A stretch of DNA of 64,000 nt. Source: Pseudolysinimonas_A sp965653335. GTDB taxonomy: Bacteria > Actinomycetota > Actinomycetes > Actinomycetales > Microbacteriaceae. Location of the stretch: assembly GCA_965653335.1 (NCBI GenBank), contig CBFGZU010000001.1, forward strand, positions 12,972 to 76,971, read 5' to 3'. Positions 8,579 through 16,735 of the stretch are shown piece after piece. The notes below the pieces were generated by a model. That model saw only the letters and a program-made list of their open reading frames with translations, was not told where the DNA came from and searched no databases. The stretch's first letter is position 1. Every line of letters starts with the position of its first letter. Both the position numbers and the translations under genes were made by a program.

Positions 8579-9556
8579 GTGCCGCTCGTGCGTCGCGTTC
8601 CCACCCTCACCGGTGAGGTCGCGGCGCACGAGCTCGGTCCGACGCTCGTGCACGAACACATCTTCGTGACGAGTCCCGACCTCGATCGCGACCTGCCGCA
8701 TCCCGAATGGAACGAAGAGGTCGCGATCGACACGGCCGTCGCCGGCCTCGAGCGCCTTTACGACCTCGGGGTGCGCACCATCGTCGACCTGACGGTGCCC
8801 GGCCTGGGTCGCGACGTGGCCCGGGTGGCGCGCGTCGCACGCCGCACCCGGGTGCTGATCGTCGGCGCCACGGGCTACTACGCCGACGCGGTGCTGCCGC
8901 CGGCGCTGCGGCTCAACGGCCCGGGCCTGCTCGTCGACGGACCCGACCCGCTCGTCGAGCTATTCGCCGGCGACATCGAGCACGGCATCGCCGGCACCGG
9001 GATCCGCGCCGGGATGATCAAGGTGCTCTCCGACCGGGCCGGCATCACCCCCGACGTGGAGCGGATCTTCCGGGCCGCGGCGATCACTCACGCCCGCACC
9101 GGCGTGCCGATCACGACCCACAGTCACGCGGCATCCCGCGGCGGTCTCGCCCAGCAGGAGCTGCTGCGCCGGCTCGACGTGCCGCTCGGCCGGGTCGTCA
9201 TCGGTCATGCGGGAGACTCCGACGACCTCCGCTACCTGACGGCGCTCGCGGAGGCCGGCTCGTATGTCGGATTCGACAGGTTCGGGATGGCGCACACCGG
9301 GTCGGACGAGACCCGGACCAGGATGCTGCTCGCCCTCCTCGACGCCGGACACCTCGACCGCATCCTGCTCTCGCACGACGCCGCCTTCTTCAGCCGGGTC
9401 ACGCCGCCCTCGTGGCGGGCAGTCCACGCCCCCGACTGGCGGATGGATCACCTCCACACGACCGTGCTCCCGCGGCTCCGCGCCGCCGGGCTCGGCGCCG
9501 ACGAGGAACGCCGGCTGCTCGTCGACAATCCCCGCCGGCTGCTGGCCGGGGCGTGA
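8579..9556 (+). CDS. Phosphotriesterase-family metal-dependent hydrolase
   Basis: A 325-residue TIM-barrel hydrolase of the phosphotriesterase/PHP-lactonase family. Metal-site features visible are VHEHIF (His25 and His27), the lysine in AGMIKVLS that would be carbamylated, THSH, IGHAGD and the C-terminal LLSHDA aspartate. Many members are lactonases or esterases rather than phosphotriesterases. It starts at GTG 8579, three bases after the dctP stop, inside the quinate-type operon, so a lactone or ester of quinate/shikimate is a plausible substrate (inference). It is not a known member of the Corynebacterium qsu cluster. Confidence 0.85.
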   Translation: MPLVRRVPTLTGEVAAHELGPTLVHEHIFVTSPDLDRDLPHPEWNEEVAIDTAVAGLERLYDLGVRTIVDLTVPGLGRDVARVARVARRTRVLIVGATGYYADAVLPPALRLNGPGLLVDGPDPLVELFAGDIEHGIAGTGIRAGMIKVLSDRAGITPDVERIFRAAAITHARTGVPITTHSHAASRGGLAQQELLRRLDVPLGRVVIGHAGDSDDLRYLTALAEAGSYVGFDRFGMAHTGSDETRTRMLLALLDAGHLDRILLSHDAAFFSRVTPPSWRAVHAPDWRMDHLHTTVLPRLRAAGLGADEERRLLVDNPRRLLAGA

Positions 9557-9593
9557 GATCGCCCAGAACCGCAAGCGACCCTATGGTGAGACC

Positions 9594-10232
9594 ATGACCG
9601 ACGAGCGCGTCCGCATCCGTGACGCGGAGCGCACTCGCGCCGAACTGCTCGACGTCGCGACGGCGGCCTTCGCCGAGTCGGGTTTCTCGGGCACGCGCGT
9701 CGACGACATCGCCGAGCGCACGAGCACGACGAAGCGGATGATCTACTACTACTTCGGCGGCAAGGAGCAGCTCTACCTCGCCGTGCTCGAGAAGGCGTAT
9801 CGCGGCATCCGCGAGGCGGAGCAGCAGCAGCACGTGGGCGACCTCCCGCCCACCGAGGCGGTGCGGCGCATCGCCGAGCTCACCTACGACCACCACCTCG
9901 CGCACAGCGACTTCATCCGGCTGGTCTCGATCGAGAACATTCACCGGGGCGAGTACATCCGCCGACTCGGCTCGCTGCGGGAGCTGAACCAGCCGGCCCT
10001 CAACGTGCTCGACGATGTGCTCGAACGCGGGCGCCGAGCGGGGTTCTTCCGATCGGATGTTGACGCCCTCGACGTGCACCTCGTGATCAGTTCCTACTGC
10101 TTCTTCCAGGTCGCGAACCAGTACACGTTCGGTTACCTGTTCGACCGCGACCTGCTCGACCCGGCACGACGCGATCACCTGCGCGGCATGATCGGCGATG
10201 TCATCGTCGCCTGGTTGACGGCGACGAGTTAG
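9594..10232 (+). CDS. TetR-family transcriptional regulator
   Basis: A 212-residue TetR protein. The N-terminal helix-turn-helix is clear (FAESGFSGTRVDDIAERTSTTKRMIYYYFGGKEQLY), followed by an effector-binding helical domain. The ATG follows a TATGGT -10 box (9582-9587) by exactly six bases, so it can be transcribed separately as a leaderless mRNA despite lying only 37 bases after the hydrolase gene. It most likely represses the divergent qsuB and TRAP operons through the two palindromes between 4684 and 4771, with a pathway intermediate as inducer; this is inference from position. Confidence 0.93.
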   Translation: MTDERVRIRDAERTRAELLDVATAAFAESGFSGTRVDDIAERTSTTKRMIYYYFGGKEQLYLAVLEKAYRGIREAEQQQHVGDLPPTEAVRRIAELTYDHHLAHSDFIRLVSIENIHRGEYIRRLGSLRELNQPALNVLDDVLERGRRAGFFRSDVDALDVHLVISSYCFFQVANQYTFGYLFDRDLLDPARRDHLRGMIGDVIVAWLTATS

Positions 10233-10336
10233 CGGCGGGTCGATTTTCGCCGCCGGCGCTCCCTTGCGGACGACGTGTTCGGGTGCCTCTCGACCGGCGA
10301 CGCGCAATGGTCTTCTTTGCGGTCCGCGGAGTTCAA

Positions 10337-10399
10337 AACTCAGGCTGGATGCCCTGTTCCGACGCTTTCGGCGAGCACCGCGCGCATCCAGCCTGAGTT
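10337..10399. repeat. 63-bp palindromic element between convergent genes (copy 2, AACTC...GAGTT ends)
   Basis: A perfect 16-bp inverted repeat, AACTCAGGCTGGATGC (10337-10352) with its complement at 10384-10399, separated by 31 bases. It lies between the ends of tetR (+) and the MMPL gene (-) and may terminate both, although no T-run follows. It has the same 63-bp length and the same AACTC/GAGTT termini as the element at 2401-2463, with an unrelated interior. Confidence 0.7.
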
Positions 10400-10416
10400 C
10401 TGCGCAGCCCCCGCAC

Positions 10417-12870
10417 CTAGCGGAGTCGCGCCGAGACGGGAGGCGTCGAAGGGACGAGGGAGGGCCGGGCCGGCACAGTGTGCACGCCGGAGGGCAGCGC
10501 GGGACGTTCGAGCGAAGCGCCCTCGACATCGACGTCGGGAAGGATGCGGTCGAGCCACCTCGGCAGCCACCAGGCCGACCGGCCGAGCAGGTGCATGAGC
10601 GCCGGCATGAGCAGCAGCCGCACGACGAAAGCGTCGAACAGCACGCCCACCGCCATCCCGAAGCCGAGCGGGCGGATCATCGCGAGGTGGCTGAACATGA
10701 AGCCGCCGAAAACGGCGATCATGATGATCGCCGCCGCGGTGACGACGGCTCGGGCTTCCCGCACACCGGCGACGACCGCCGCGCGGGCCGACGCCCCATG
10801 CACGAAGGCTTCGCGCATCCCCGACGCGATGAAGAGCTGGTAGTCCATCGCGAGACCGAACAGCACCCCGACGAGGATGACGGGTGCGAAGTTGAGCACC
10901 GGCCCCGGGTCGTGCACGCCGAACACCTCGCCGAACCAGCCCCACTGGTAGATCGCGGTGACGGCGCCGAGGGCCGCGAAGAACGACAACAGAAAGCCGC
11001 CGGTCGCGATGAGCGGCACGAGCAGCGACCGGAACACGACGACCATGATGAGGATCGACAACCCGATCACGACCGCGAGGTAGATCGGGAGCGCATCGGC
11101 GAGTGCGGCGGAGATGTCGATGTTGCCGCTCGCCTGTCCGGCGACGCCGAGGTCGATCGGTCCGCTCTCTGCGGAGTCGAGAGGCGAGAGCGCCCGCAGG
11201 TCGGCGACGAGTTCTTCCGTCGACACGCTCGACGGACCGTCGTCGGGGATGACCTGAAAGGCGAGCAGCCCGCCGTCATCCGCGACCCCGACCGGGGCGA
11301 CGGCGGCGACGTCGGACTGCGCCATGAGCACATCCTCGATCTGCACCTGCAGCCGTAGCACCGCGAGGTGGTCGCCGGTGTCGACCGCGGTCGTCGGCTC
11401 CGCAGTCACGACGAGGGAGCCGTTGCGACCCGCGCCGAACTCCTCGGCGACAATTGTGTACGCCCGGTATTGCGTCGAGTCCTCGGTTTCGCTCGAGCCG
11501 TCAGGCAGGCCGAGGCGCAGCGACAGCGCCGGGATCGCGGCGATCAGCAGGATGCCGATGGCGAGCACCGCCGATACGATCGCACGCCAGGTGGGCATCG
11601 GCTTGGGTGCGGTGACGATGTGGTCGGGATACCCGATTTTCTCCCGGGCGCGCTTGGGCAGCACGCGCGTGCCGACGAGCCCGAGTAGCGCGGGAGTGAG
11701 GGTGATCGCGACGAGCACGGCGATGAGCACGCTCACCGCGCCAACGGTTCCCATGATGCCGAGGAACGGGATGCCGGTGACATTGAGCGCGAGCAGCGCG
11801 ATGAAGACGGTCGACCCGGCGAATACGACGGCATTGCCCGCAGTGCCGTTCGCGAGCCGGATGGATTCGCGCATGTCGGCGCCCTCGCGCAACTGGCGCC
11901 GGTGTCGGTTGATGATGAAGAGCGCGTAGTCGATGCCGACCGCGAGTCCGAGCATGACGCCGAGCACGGGGGTGACCGAGGCCATCTCGACGACTCCCGA
12001 GAATGCGAGCGATCCGGCGACACCGACTCCCACCCCGACGAGCGACGACAGCAGCGGCAGCACGGCCGGCAGTAGTGCCCCGAACACGATCACGAGCACG
12101 ACCGCGGCGATAAGCACGCCGACGACTTCGCCGACGCCGAGGAGCCCGCCGAGGGAGTTCGTCAACTCGGATGAGTACGAGAGGTCGACGCCGTCGATTC
12201 CGGCGTCGTCGAGGGCCGTCGAGACGGCGAGCCGGTCGGCCGGCTCGAGATCGAAGAGGGTCTCGTCGAACACGACGGCGCCGATCGCCGTGGCTCCGTC
12301 GGCCGAGATCGTGACGAGAGAGCTCGCGTTGTCGGCGAGAGTCGTCGCGAGGTCGACGTGTTCGTGCTGCACGTCGAGCTGCGCCTGCTGCTGGGCGAAC
12401 TGCGCGGCGAGGGCGTCGCCCATCCCGGCGGCCTCGGCCTGATCTCGCCCGGCGTCGAGCTGTTGCTGCGCGGCATCCAGTTGGGCGCGGGCATCTGCCA
12501 GCTGCTGACTTTGCGCCGCCTGCTGGTCGGCAGTAGCGAACGGGTCGACGACGTTCGCGACGTGGCCGAGGCTCGACACGTTGTCGAGCGCTTCGGCGAT
12601 GCCGGCCTGCTGCGCCGCCGTGAACGCCGAGCCGTCATCGGTCTGGAAGACGATGGTGCCCACCGCACCGCCCACACCGTCCAGCTTTTCGTTCAGGCGG
12701 TCGGTCACGGCTTGCGTCGGGGTGTTCGGGATGCTGAAGCCGCTCGCGAGGGCTCCCCCGCTGAGCAGAAAGCCACCCGCGGCGGCCGCGAGCGCGAGCA
12801 CCCAGCCGATGATGACGAGCCAGGGGCGGCGAGCCGAGAAGCCGCCGAGACGGGCGAGGAGTCGAGCCAG
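10417..12870 (-). CDS. MMPL-family membrane exporter, apparent CTG start
   Basis: An 817-residue RND-superfamily MMPL protein with two halves, each with one membrane helix, a large external loop and a block of helices. Typical stretches are GIDYALFIINRHR in the first half and GLAMDYQLFIASGMREA in the second. The external loop of the first half has a Gln/Ala-rich coiled coil (ADQQAAQSQQLADARAQLDAAQQQL region). Members export lipids or drugs. The canonical MMPL start (ARLLARLGGFSARRPW) is in frame only if translation begins at CTG 12870, which has GGAAGG seven bases upstream; the first GTG (12801) would remove half of helix 1. It diverges from a TetR gene with a shared operator. Confidence 0.9.
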   Translation of the reverse strand: MARLLARLGGFSARRPWLVIIGWVLALAAAAGGFLLSGGALASGFSIPNTPTQAVTDRLNEKLDGVGGAVGTIVFQTDDGSAFTAAQQAGIAEALDNVSSLGHVANVVDPFATADQQAAQSQQLADARAQLDAAQQQLDAGRDQAEAAGMGDALAAQFAQQQAQLDVQHEHVDLATTLADNASSLVTISADGATAIGAVVFDETLFDLEPADRLAVSTALDDAGIDGVDLSYSSELTNSLGGLLGVGEVVGVLIAAVVLVIVFGALLPAVLPLLSSLVGVGVGVAGSLAFSGVVEMASVTPVLGVMLGLAVGIDYALFIINRHRRQLREGADMRESIRLANGTAGNAVVFAGSTVFIALLALNVTGIPFLGIMGTVGAVSVLIAVLVAITLTPALLGLVGTRVLPKRAREKIGYPDHIVTAPKPMPTWRAIVSAVLAIGILLIAAIPALSLRLGLPDGSSETEDSTQYRAYTIVAEEFGAGRNGSLVVTAEPTTAVDTGDHLAVLRLQVQIEDVLMAQSDVAAVAPVGVADDGGLLAFQVIPDDGPSSVSTEELVADLRALSPLDSAESGPIDLGVAGQASGNIDISAALADALPIYLAVVIGLSILIMVVVFRSLLVPLIATGGFLLSFFAALGAVTAIYQWGWFGEVFGVHDPGPVLNFAPVILVGVLFGLAMDYQLFIASGMREAFVHGASARAAVVAGVREARAVVTAAAIIMIAVFGGFMFSHLAMIRPLGFGMAVGVLFDAFVVRLLLMPALMHLLGRSAWWLPRWLDRILPDVDVEGASLERPALPSGVHTVPARPSLVPSTPPVSARLR

Positions 12871-12932
12871 AGACGGACCTTCCGACGAAGTCGAGGGGAG
12901 CGGATGGGGTGCACGTCATCGGGCCGCATCAG

Positions 12933-12956
12933 GCTATCCGACACCTGTTGGATAGC
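12933..12956. promoter_or_regulatory. TetR-type operator GCTATCC-N10-GGATAGC between the MMPL and tetR genes
   Basis: A perfect 7-bp inverted repeat; the spacer also carries ACA/TGT in symmetry, giving GCTATCCnACAnnTGTnGGATAGC. The left arm overlaps a TAGCCT -10-like box reading toward the MMPL gene. A looser overlapping relative, TAGCnnACAnnTGTnnGCTA, follows at 12953-12972. It fits autoregulation and repression by the TetR protein starting at 13022. Confidence 0.75.
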
Positions 12957-13021
12957 GAACACTTGTCGGCTAACTCGCAGCAAAACGGCTCGGGTCGGGC
13001 CGGGGCTGCAATGATCGGACC

Positions 13022-13579
13022 GTGGACCCCCGGATCGCACGCACGCGCCGAAGCCTCCAGGAGGCCCTGTTCGACCTCGCCCGGGAACGCGATCTCGACG
13101 AGATCTCGGTCGCCGACATCGCCGACCGCGCCGGCGTCAACCGCAGCACCTTCTACCAGCACTACTCCGACAAGGACACGCTGCTCGCCGACGCGATCGA
13201 CGCCGTCGTCGAACTCGCGGGCGCCGAGATCCCGACACCCACCGAGGTCAGCATCGATCCCCCGCCGATCCTCGTCGACTACCTCCGGCACGTCGAAGAG
13301 AACGCTGTCGTCTACACGCGCATCTTCGGCGAGCACGGTTCGCCCGTCGCTGTCGCGCGACTGCGGGAGCGCATCCAGAAGATCGTCATCGACGCTGTCG
13401 CCAGCTCCCACGCCGACACGTTCCACGACATCCCGCCCGACGTGCTGGCGGCGGGGCTCTCAGGATCGGTGCTCGGCGTGCTCGAGGTGTGGCTCGCGCG
13501 CGACCCGCGCCCGCCGGTCGAGACGGCCGTCGCGTGGCTCTGGAAGGTGCTGCTCGGACCTACGCCCGTCGAACGTTAG
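13022..13579 (+). CDS. TetR-family repressor of the divergent MMPL exporter
   Basis: A 185-residue TetR protein with the helix-turn-helix SVADIADRAGVNRSTFYQHYSDKDTLL near residues 29-55 and a C-terminal helical ligand domain. It starts at GTG 13022; an AATGAT box six bases upstream could give a leaderless transcript. Divergent pairing with an MMPL exporter is a common drug- or lipid-responsive arrangement, so it probably represses the exporter and itself at 12933-12956. Its last four bases overlap the convergent TacT-like gene. Confidence 0.93.
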   Translation: MDPRIARTRRSLQEALFDLARERDLDEISVADIADRAGVNRSTFYQHYSDKDTLLADAIDAVVELAGAEIPTPTEVSIDPPPILVDYLRHVEENAVVYTRIFGEHGSPVAVARLRERIQKIVIDAVASSHADTFHDIPPDVLAAGLSGSVLGVLEVWLARDPRPPVETAVAWLWKVLLGPTPVER

Positions 13580-14085
13580 AGAGCGGCGATGGTCGCGCGA
13601 GCTTCTTCCATCGTGATGTAAAGCGCGCGCGTCGAACCCGGCATGGGTGTGAATCCGAATCTCGTGTAGAAGCCGACCGCTTCTTCGTCGAGGGCGTCAA
13701 CCACCAGTGCGCGAGACCCCACCAGGTTTGCGGCTTCCAGGCCCTTCGTCAGTGCGTCTCGCAGTAGTGAGTAACCCAGCCCGCGACCCGTGAACCGGGT
13801 GTCGACGGCCAAGCGTCCGATGAGGATGACAGGGATGGGATCGGGTGCGTTGCGTCGAATCGACCCCGGCATCTCCTCCCGAGTAATCGAGTGAGAACTG
13901 AGACAGTAAAAGCCCGCGATGATGCCCGTCTCGCGCTCGATCGAGATGAACGTGCGCGAGTTCCCATCGGCCTCGTTCTTGATCGCACGCAGGTTGAGCC
14001 AGTTGTCGAGAATCTGCTTGCCGCAATTGAACGTGGAGACGTCGTCCTGCGGTGCGACCGGTCGGGGTCGGGAAAAGGAGCTCAA
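13576..14085 (-). CDS. GNAT acetyltransferase toxin (TacT-like)
   Basis: A 169-residue GNAT protein matching the toxin half of TacA/TacT modules, which acetylate aminoacyl-tRNA and stop translation. Visible are the N-terminal FNCGKQILDNWL, the acetyl-CoA loop region RLAVDTRFTGRGLGYSLL, and the FYTRFGF tyrosine near the C terminus. Its ATG overlaps the stop of the upstream DUF1778 antitoxin gene by four bases (ATGA, 14082-14085), the usual order for this module. Confidence 0.92.
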   Translation of the reverse strand: MSSFSRPRPVAPQDDVSTFNCGKQILDNWLNLRAIKNEADGNSRTFISIERETGIIAGFYCLSSHSITREEMPGSIRRNAPDPIPVILIGRLAVDTRFTGRGLGYSLLRDALTKGLEAANLVGSRALVVDALDEEAVGFYTRFGFTPMPGSTRALYITMEEARATIAAL

Positions 14086-14357
14086 TCGGTGAATACAGAG
14101 GGTCGCCGGAAGAGTTCAGCGAGCTCCTCAATGGGTTTGGCAGGTCGCTCGAGGATTTCGTTGAAGGCTCCCCAAGCCTCAGCGGACATCCGACGTTCGC
14201 GATCCTGCCGGATCATTTCGCTCGCCTCCTCGAGGAGAAGCGTGACCGAGAAGTCGGTTACCGATCGTCCAGCGATCGTGGCCGCCTGCTCGATCGTTCG
14301 CTTCTGATCCGATGTCAGGCGGATCTCGATTCGTTCGTTCTTGAGTGCGGAACTCAT
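14082..14357 (-). CDS. DUF1778 ribbon-helix-helix antitoxin (TacA-like)
   Basis: A 91-residue protein. The N-terminal ribbon-helix-helix (ERIEIRLTSDQKRTIEQAA...GRSVTDFSVTLLLEEA) binds DNA, and the C-terminal tail should wrap the TacT-like partner. I start it at ATG 14357, not at the longer frame from 14429. A TACGTT -10 box (14364-14369) ends six bases before this ATG, so the message is leaderless, and that box sits in the palindrome at 14365-14387. This gives the usual antitoxin autoregulation. Confidence 0.9.
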   Translation of the reverse strand: MSSALKNERIEIRLTSDQKRTIEQAATIAGRSVTDFSVTLLLEEASEMIRQDRERRMSAEAWGAFNEILERPAKPIEELAELFRRPSVFTD

Positions 14358-14364
14358 GCCTCGA

Positions 14365-14387
14365 ACGTACGGCAAATTTCCGTACAT
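14365..14387. promoter_or_regulatory. Antitoxin operator ACGTACGG-N7-CCGTACAT
   Basis: An 8-bp inverted repeat with one mismatch around CAAATTT, overlapping the -10 box of the tacA-like gene. It is the expected target for the ribbon-helix-helix antitoxin or the antitoxin-toxin complex. Confidence 0.7.
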
Positions 14388-14435
14388 CGCTAGGTGCTTC
14401 CGCAAGCGGCTCGTGGTCGCGCGGTTCACCCTCCG

Positions 14436-15422
14436 TCAGCGACTCGTCCAGGCGAGCAGCTCGTCGAGCGACCAGGTCGTCACGATCCGCTCCGCCGGAA
14501 CGCCCATCCGCTCCGCCCGCTCCGCGCCGTAGTCGAGCAGCGACAGCTGCCCGGGCGCGTGGGCGTCGGAGTCGATCGAGAACAGGCACCCCGCGTCGAG
14601 CGCGAGCGCGATGAGCTCGTCGGGCGGATCCTGTCGCTCGGGGCGCGAGTTGATCTCCACCGCCACGCGTCGCTCGGCGCATTCCGCGAACACCGCCGCG
14701 GCGTCGAACGTCGACCCGGGCCGGGTTCCCCGCGATCCCTCGACGAGGCGGCCGGTCACGTGCCCGAGCACGTCGGTGTGCGGGTTGCGGATGGCGCCCA
14801 GCATCCGCTTCGTCATCTCCTTCGGGTCGGATCTGAGCTTGCTGTGCACACTCGCGACGACGACATTCAGCTTCCCCAGCATCTCGTCGGTCTGGTCGAG
14901 CGTGCCGTCTTCGTGGATGTCGACCTCGATGCCTTTCAGCAGCGCGAAGCCGCCGTCGCGGAAGGTCTCGACGACCGCGAGCTGCTCATCGAGCCGCTCC
15001 GCCGAGAGCCCGCGCGCGATCGTCAGTCGCGGCGAATGATCGGTGAGCGCGAGATACTCGTGCCCGAGCCGCCGGGCGGCCGCGACCATGAGATCGATCG
15101 ACGTCGTGCCGTCGCTCCACTCGGAGTGGGCGTGCAGGTCACCGCGCAGTTTCGCGCGCAATTCGCTCGGCTTCGGCCCATTGTCGGCACGCAACCGCGC
15201 GAGGTAGTCCGGCACGTCGCCGCCGAGCGCCTGCTGGATGACCTTGAACGTCGAGTCGCCGATGCCCGGCACGGCCTTGAGTCGCACCGGATCGTTGAGG
15301 ATGCCGGGGTCGAGGTCGGCGATCGCGGCACCCGCCGTGCGGAACGCCTTCGACTTGTACCGGGACGCCCGCTCACGTTCGAGCAGGTACGCGATCTCGG
15401 TGAGGGCGTCGAGGGGATCCAC
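14436..15422 (-). CDS. PHP-domain phosphoesterase with N-terminal helix-hairpin-helix (PolX C-terminal type)
   Basis: A 328-residue protein. Residues 1 to about 90 resemble the helical/helix-hairpin-helix region of family X polymerases (VPGIGDSTFKVIQQAL). The rest is a PHP metallophosphoesterase with the expected ligands: GDLHAHSEWSDG, ALTDHS, GIEVDI, VVASVHS, HVTGR, VEINS and DSDAHA. The polymerase nucleotidyltransferase core of PolX is absent, so this is the stand-alone form common in actinobacteria, probably acting on DNA ends or a nucleotide phosphate. GTG 15422 follows a CAGACT box by six bases, again suggesting a leaderless transcript. Confidence 0.88.
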   Translation of the reverse strand: MDPLDALTEIAYLLERERASRYKSKAFRTAGAAIADLDPGILNDPVRLKAVPGIGDSTFKVIQQALGGDVPDYLARLRADNGPKPSELRAKLRGDLHAHSEWSDGTTSIDLMVAAARRLGHEYLALTDHSPRLTIARGLSAERLDEQLAVVETFRDGGFALLKGIEVDIHEDGTLDQTDEMLGKLNVVVASVHSKLRSDPKEMTKRMLGAIRNPHTDVLGHVTGRLVEGSRGTRPGSTFDAAAVFAECAERRVAVEINSRPERQDPPDELIALALDAGCLFSIDSDAHAPGQLSLLDYGAERAERMGVPAERIVTTWSLDELLAWTSR

Positions 15423-15453
15423 TCACCAAGTCTGACTCAGCTCCGCGGCTGCG

Positions 15454-16413
15454 TCAGCTGAGGGCCTCGCCGTAGGCGGCGCCGAGCTTCCAGTCGGTCA
15501 TGATGCGGCCCATCCAGCGCTTGTTGACGGCCACCCACTCCCCCGCCGGGATGCCGTGGCGCTGCGCCACCTCGTCGGCGGGCGTCGCCGGGTCGTCGCG
15601 GATGGCGACGGTCGCGGCGATGAAAACGTCCCACGACACCGGATCCTCGGCCGCCGGGCCGGCGTTCATGTCGTAGCCCATCATGTTGCCGGTCGTCGCG
15701 GCGACCTTCTCCTGCATCCGGTCGAGCAGCCCCTTCGTGCCGAAGCCGGGGTGCGTGCGGGGCTCCCCCGCGCTCATCGCGGAACCGGATCCCGCCGTGG
15801 ACTCGATGCCGCCGCCGAGCGGCGCCACCCCGACCCCCGGCACCGCGACGGCCGCGGCCGGCCAGTCGATGCGGATCTTGCGGGCATCCCGCGGATGCTG
15901 CAGCGCCGGCAGGTTCGTGCCGACGCCGCCGAGGTGACTCGCGTAGAACGGCGGAGAGTACTTGTCCACGAGCGCCTCGGTGCCGTCGGAGAACCGCACT
16001 TTCGCCTGCGCGACGGTCGTGAGCCCGAGCATCGCCGACCGCGACCCCAGGTCGAGCACCTCCGCGCGGCCGCTCGCCCAGCCACCCCGCGGCGGGCCGT
16101 CGACCTTGTCTTCGATCCCGGCGGCGGGTGGCCGCACCGCCTTCCAGCGCCGCTCCACCGGGGCACCCCAGCGGATGGCGGCGGCTTTGCCCTGCCGATG
16201 CACCGTCACCGGCATCCCGAGCCGCACCTCCTGGAGCGGAGCGAGCCGCTGGCGGATGCCGAGCACCTCACCCCCGGCGTCGACGGCGTACTCCTCGAGC
16301 TCGACCGTCGACTCGTCTTCACTCACCGTGAAGCGCCGGATGCCGACGATCCTGCCGTCGACGGGTGTCCCCTGCTGCCACACCTTCATGAACGACGGTC
16401 CGAAGAGGCCCAT
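15454..16413 (-). CDS. Conserved-looking protein of unknown function
   Basis: A 319-residue protein I do not recognise. It has no signal peptide or membrane helix. The first half is beta-rich and reads like small OB/SH3-type modules (VDGRIVGIRRFTVSED...VELEEYAVDAGG, then KVRFSDGTEALVDKY). The C-terminal 60 residues form a helical segment with conserved-looking tryptophans (VSWDVFIAATVAIRDDPATP, WVAVNKRWMGRIM). ATG 16413 is supported by a TACGGT -10 box exactly six bases upstream (leaderless). The open frame that continues far upstream across the tRNA and into 18126 is a shadow of the genes there. Confidence 0.75.
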   Translation of the reverse strand: MGLFGPSFMKVWQQGTPVDGRIVGIRRFTVSEDESTVELEEYAVDAGGEVLGIRQRLAPLQEVRLGMPVTVHRQGKAAAIRWGAPVERRWKAVRPPAAGIEDKVDGPPRGGWASGRAEVLDLGSRSAMLGLTTVAQAKVRFSDGTEALVDKYSPPFYASHLGGVGTNLPALQHPRDARKIRIDWPAAAVAVPGVGVAPLGGGIESTAGSGSAMSAGEPRTHPGFGTKGLLDRMQEKVAATTGNMMGYDMNAGPAAEDPVSWDVFIAATVAIRDDPATPADEVAQRHGIPAGEWVAVNKRWMGRIMTDWKLGAAYGEALS

Positions 16414-16475
16414 GCGCTCACCGTAGTGACCAGGGTCGGTGGTGACAACGCCCGGTTTCGTAGACTGTGTGCTGC

Positions 16476-16557
16476 GCGGGAGTGGTGAAACCGGTAGACA
16501 CGCAGGATTTAGGTTCCTGTGCCGAAAGGCGTGTGGGTTCGAGTCCCACCTTCCGCA
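16476..16557 (+). tRNA. tRNA-Leu(UAG)
   Basis: A cloverleaf fits well. The acceptor stem GCGGGAG pairs with CTTCCGC (one G.T) and the discriminator is A at 16557. The anticodon stem CAGGA/TCCTG encloses loop TTTAGGT with anticodon TAG at 16510-16512. There is a class II variable arm (GCC-GAAA-GGC) and a T arm GTGGG-TTCGAGT-CCCAC. CCA is not encoded. A TAGACT -10-like box lies at 16461-16466. The 3' end of the gene is repeated downstream at 16686 and 16733. Confidence 0.95.
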
Positions 16558-16584
16558 CGAACCGCTGGCTCGCCATCGGCGGGG
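16535..16584 (+). repeat. tRNA-Leu 3'-end repeat, copy 1 (in the tRNA gene)
   Basis: A fifty-base unit that begins in the T arm of the tRNA, covers its acceptor 3' strand and runs 27 bases past it. It is duplicated at 16686-16735 with a single mismatch. Confidence 0.85.
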
Positions 16585-16594
16585 CGGCGGTTCG
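16558..16594 (+). terminator. Hairpin immediately after tRNA-Leu
   Basis: CGAACCGC (16558-16565) pairs with GCGGTTCG (16587-16594), with a second small stem CGCC-atc-GGCG inside. It directly follows the tRNA 3' end and could terminate or help process the transcript, though no T-run follows. A related hairpin recurs in the downstream repeat. Confidence 0.5.
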
Positions 16595-16685
16595 TACCGT
16601 AGGTGGGCGAGACTGCGCACCGGGGTCCCCGCCGCGCCGGTTCCGACGCGGCGCGCAGCGACGTGGCGGCCGTGCCGGTGGGGCG

Positions 16686-16735
16686 GGGTTCGAGTCCCAC
16701 CTTCCGCACGAACCGCTGGCCCGCCATCGGCGGGG
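16686..16735 (+). repeat. tRNA-Leu 3'-end repeat, copy 2
   Basis: Forty-nine of 50 bases match 16535-16584, including the whole T loop and acceptor strand, but no tRNA body precedes it. The intervening bases 16595-16685 show no gene. Such displaced tRNA ends are what integrase-mediated insertion or a local duplication leaves behind. Confidence 0.85.
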
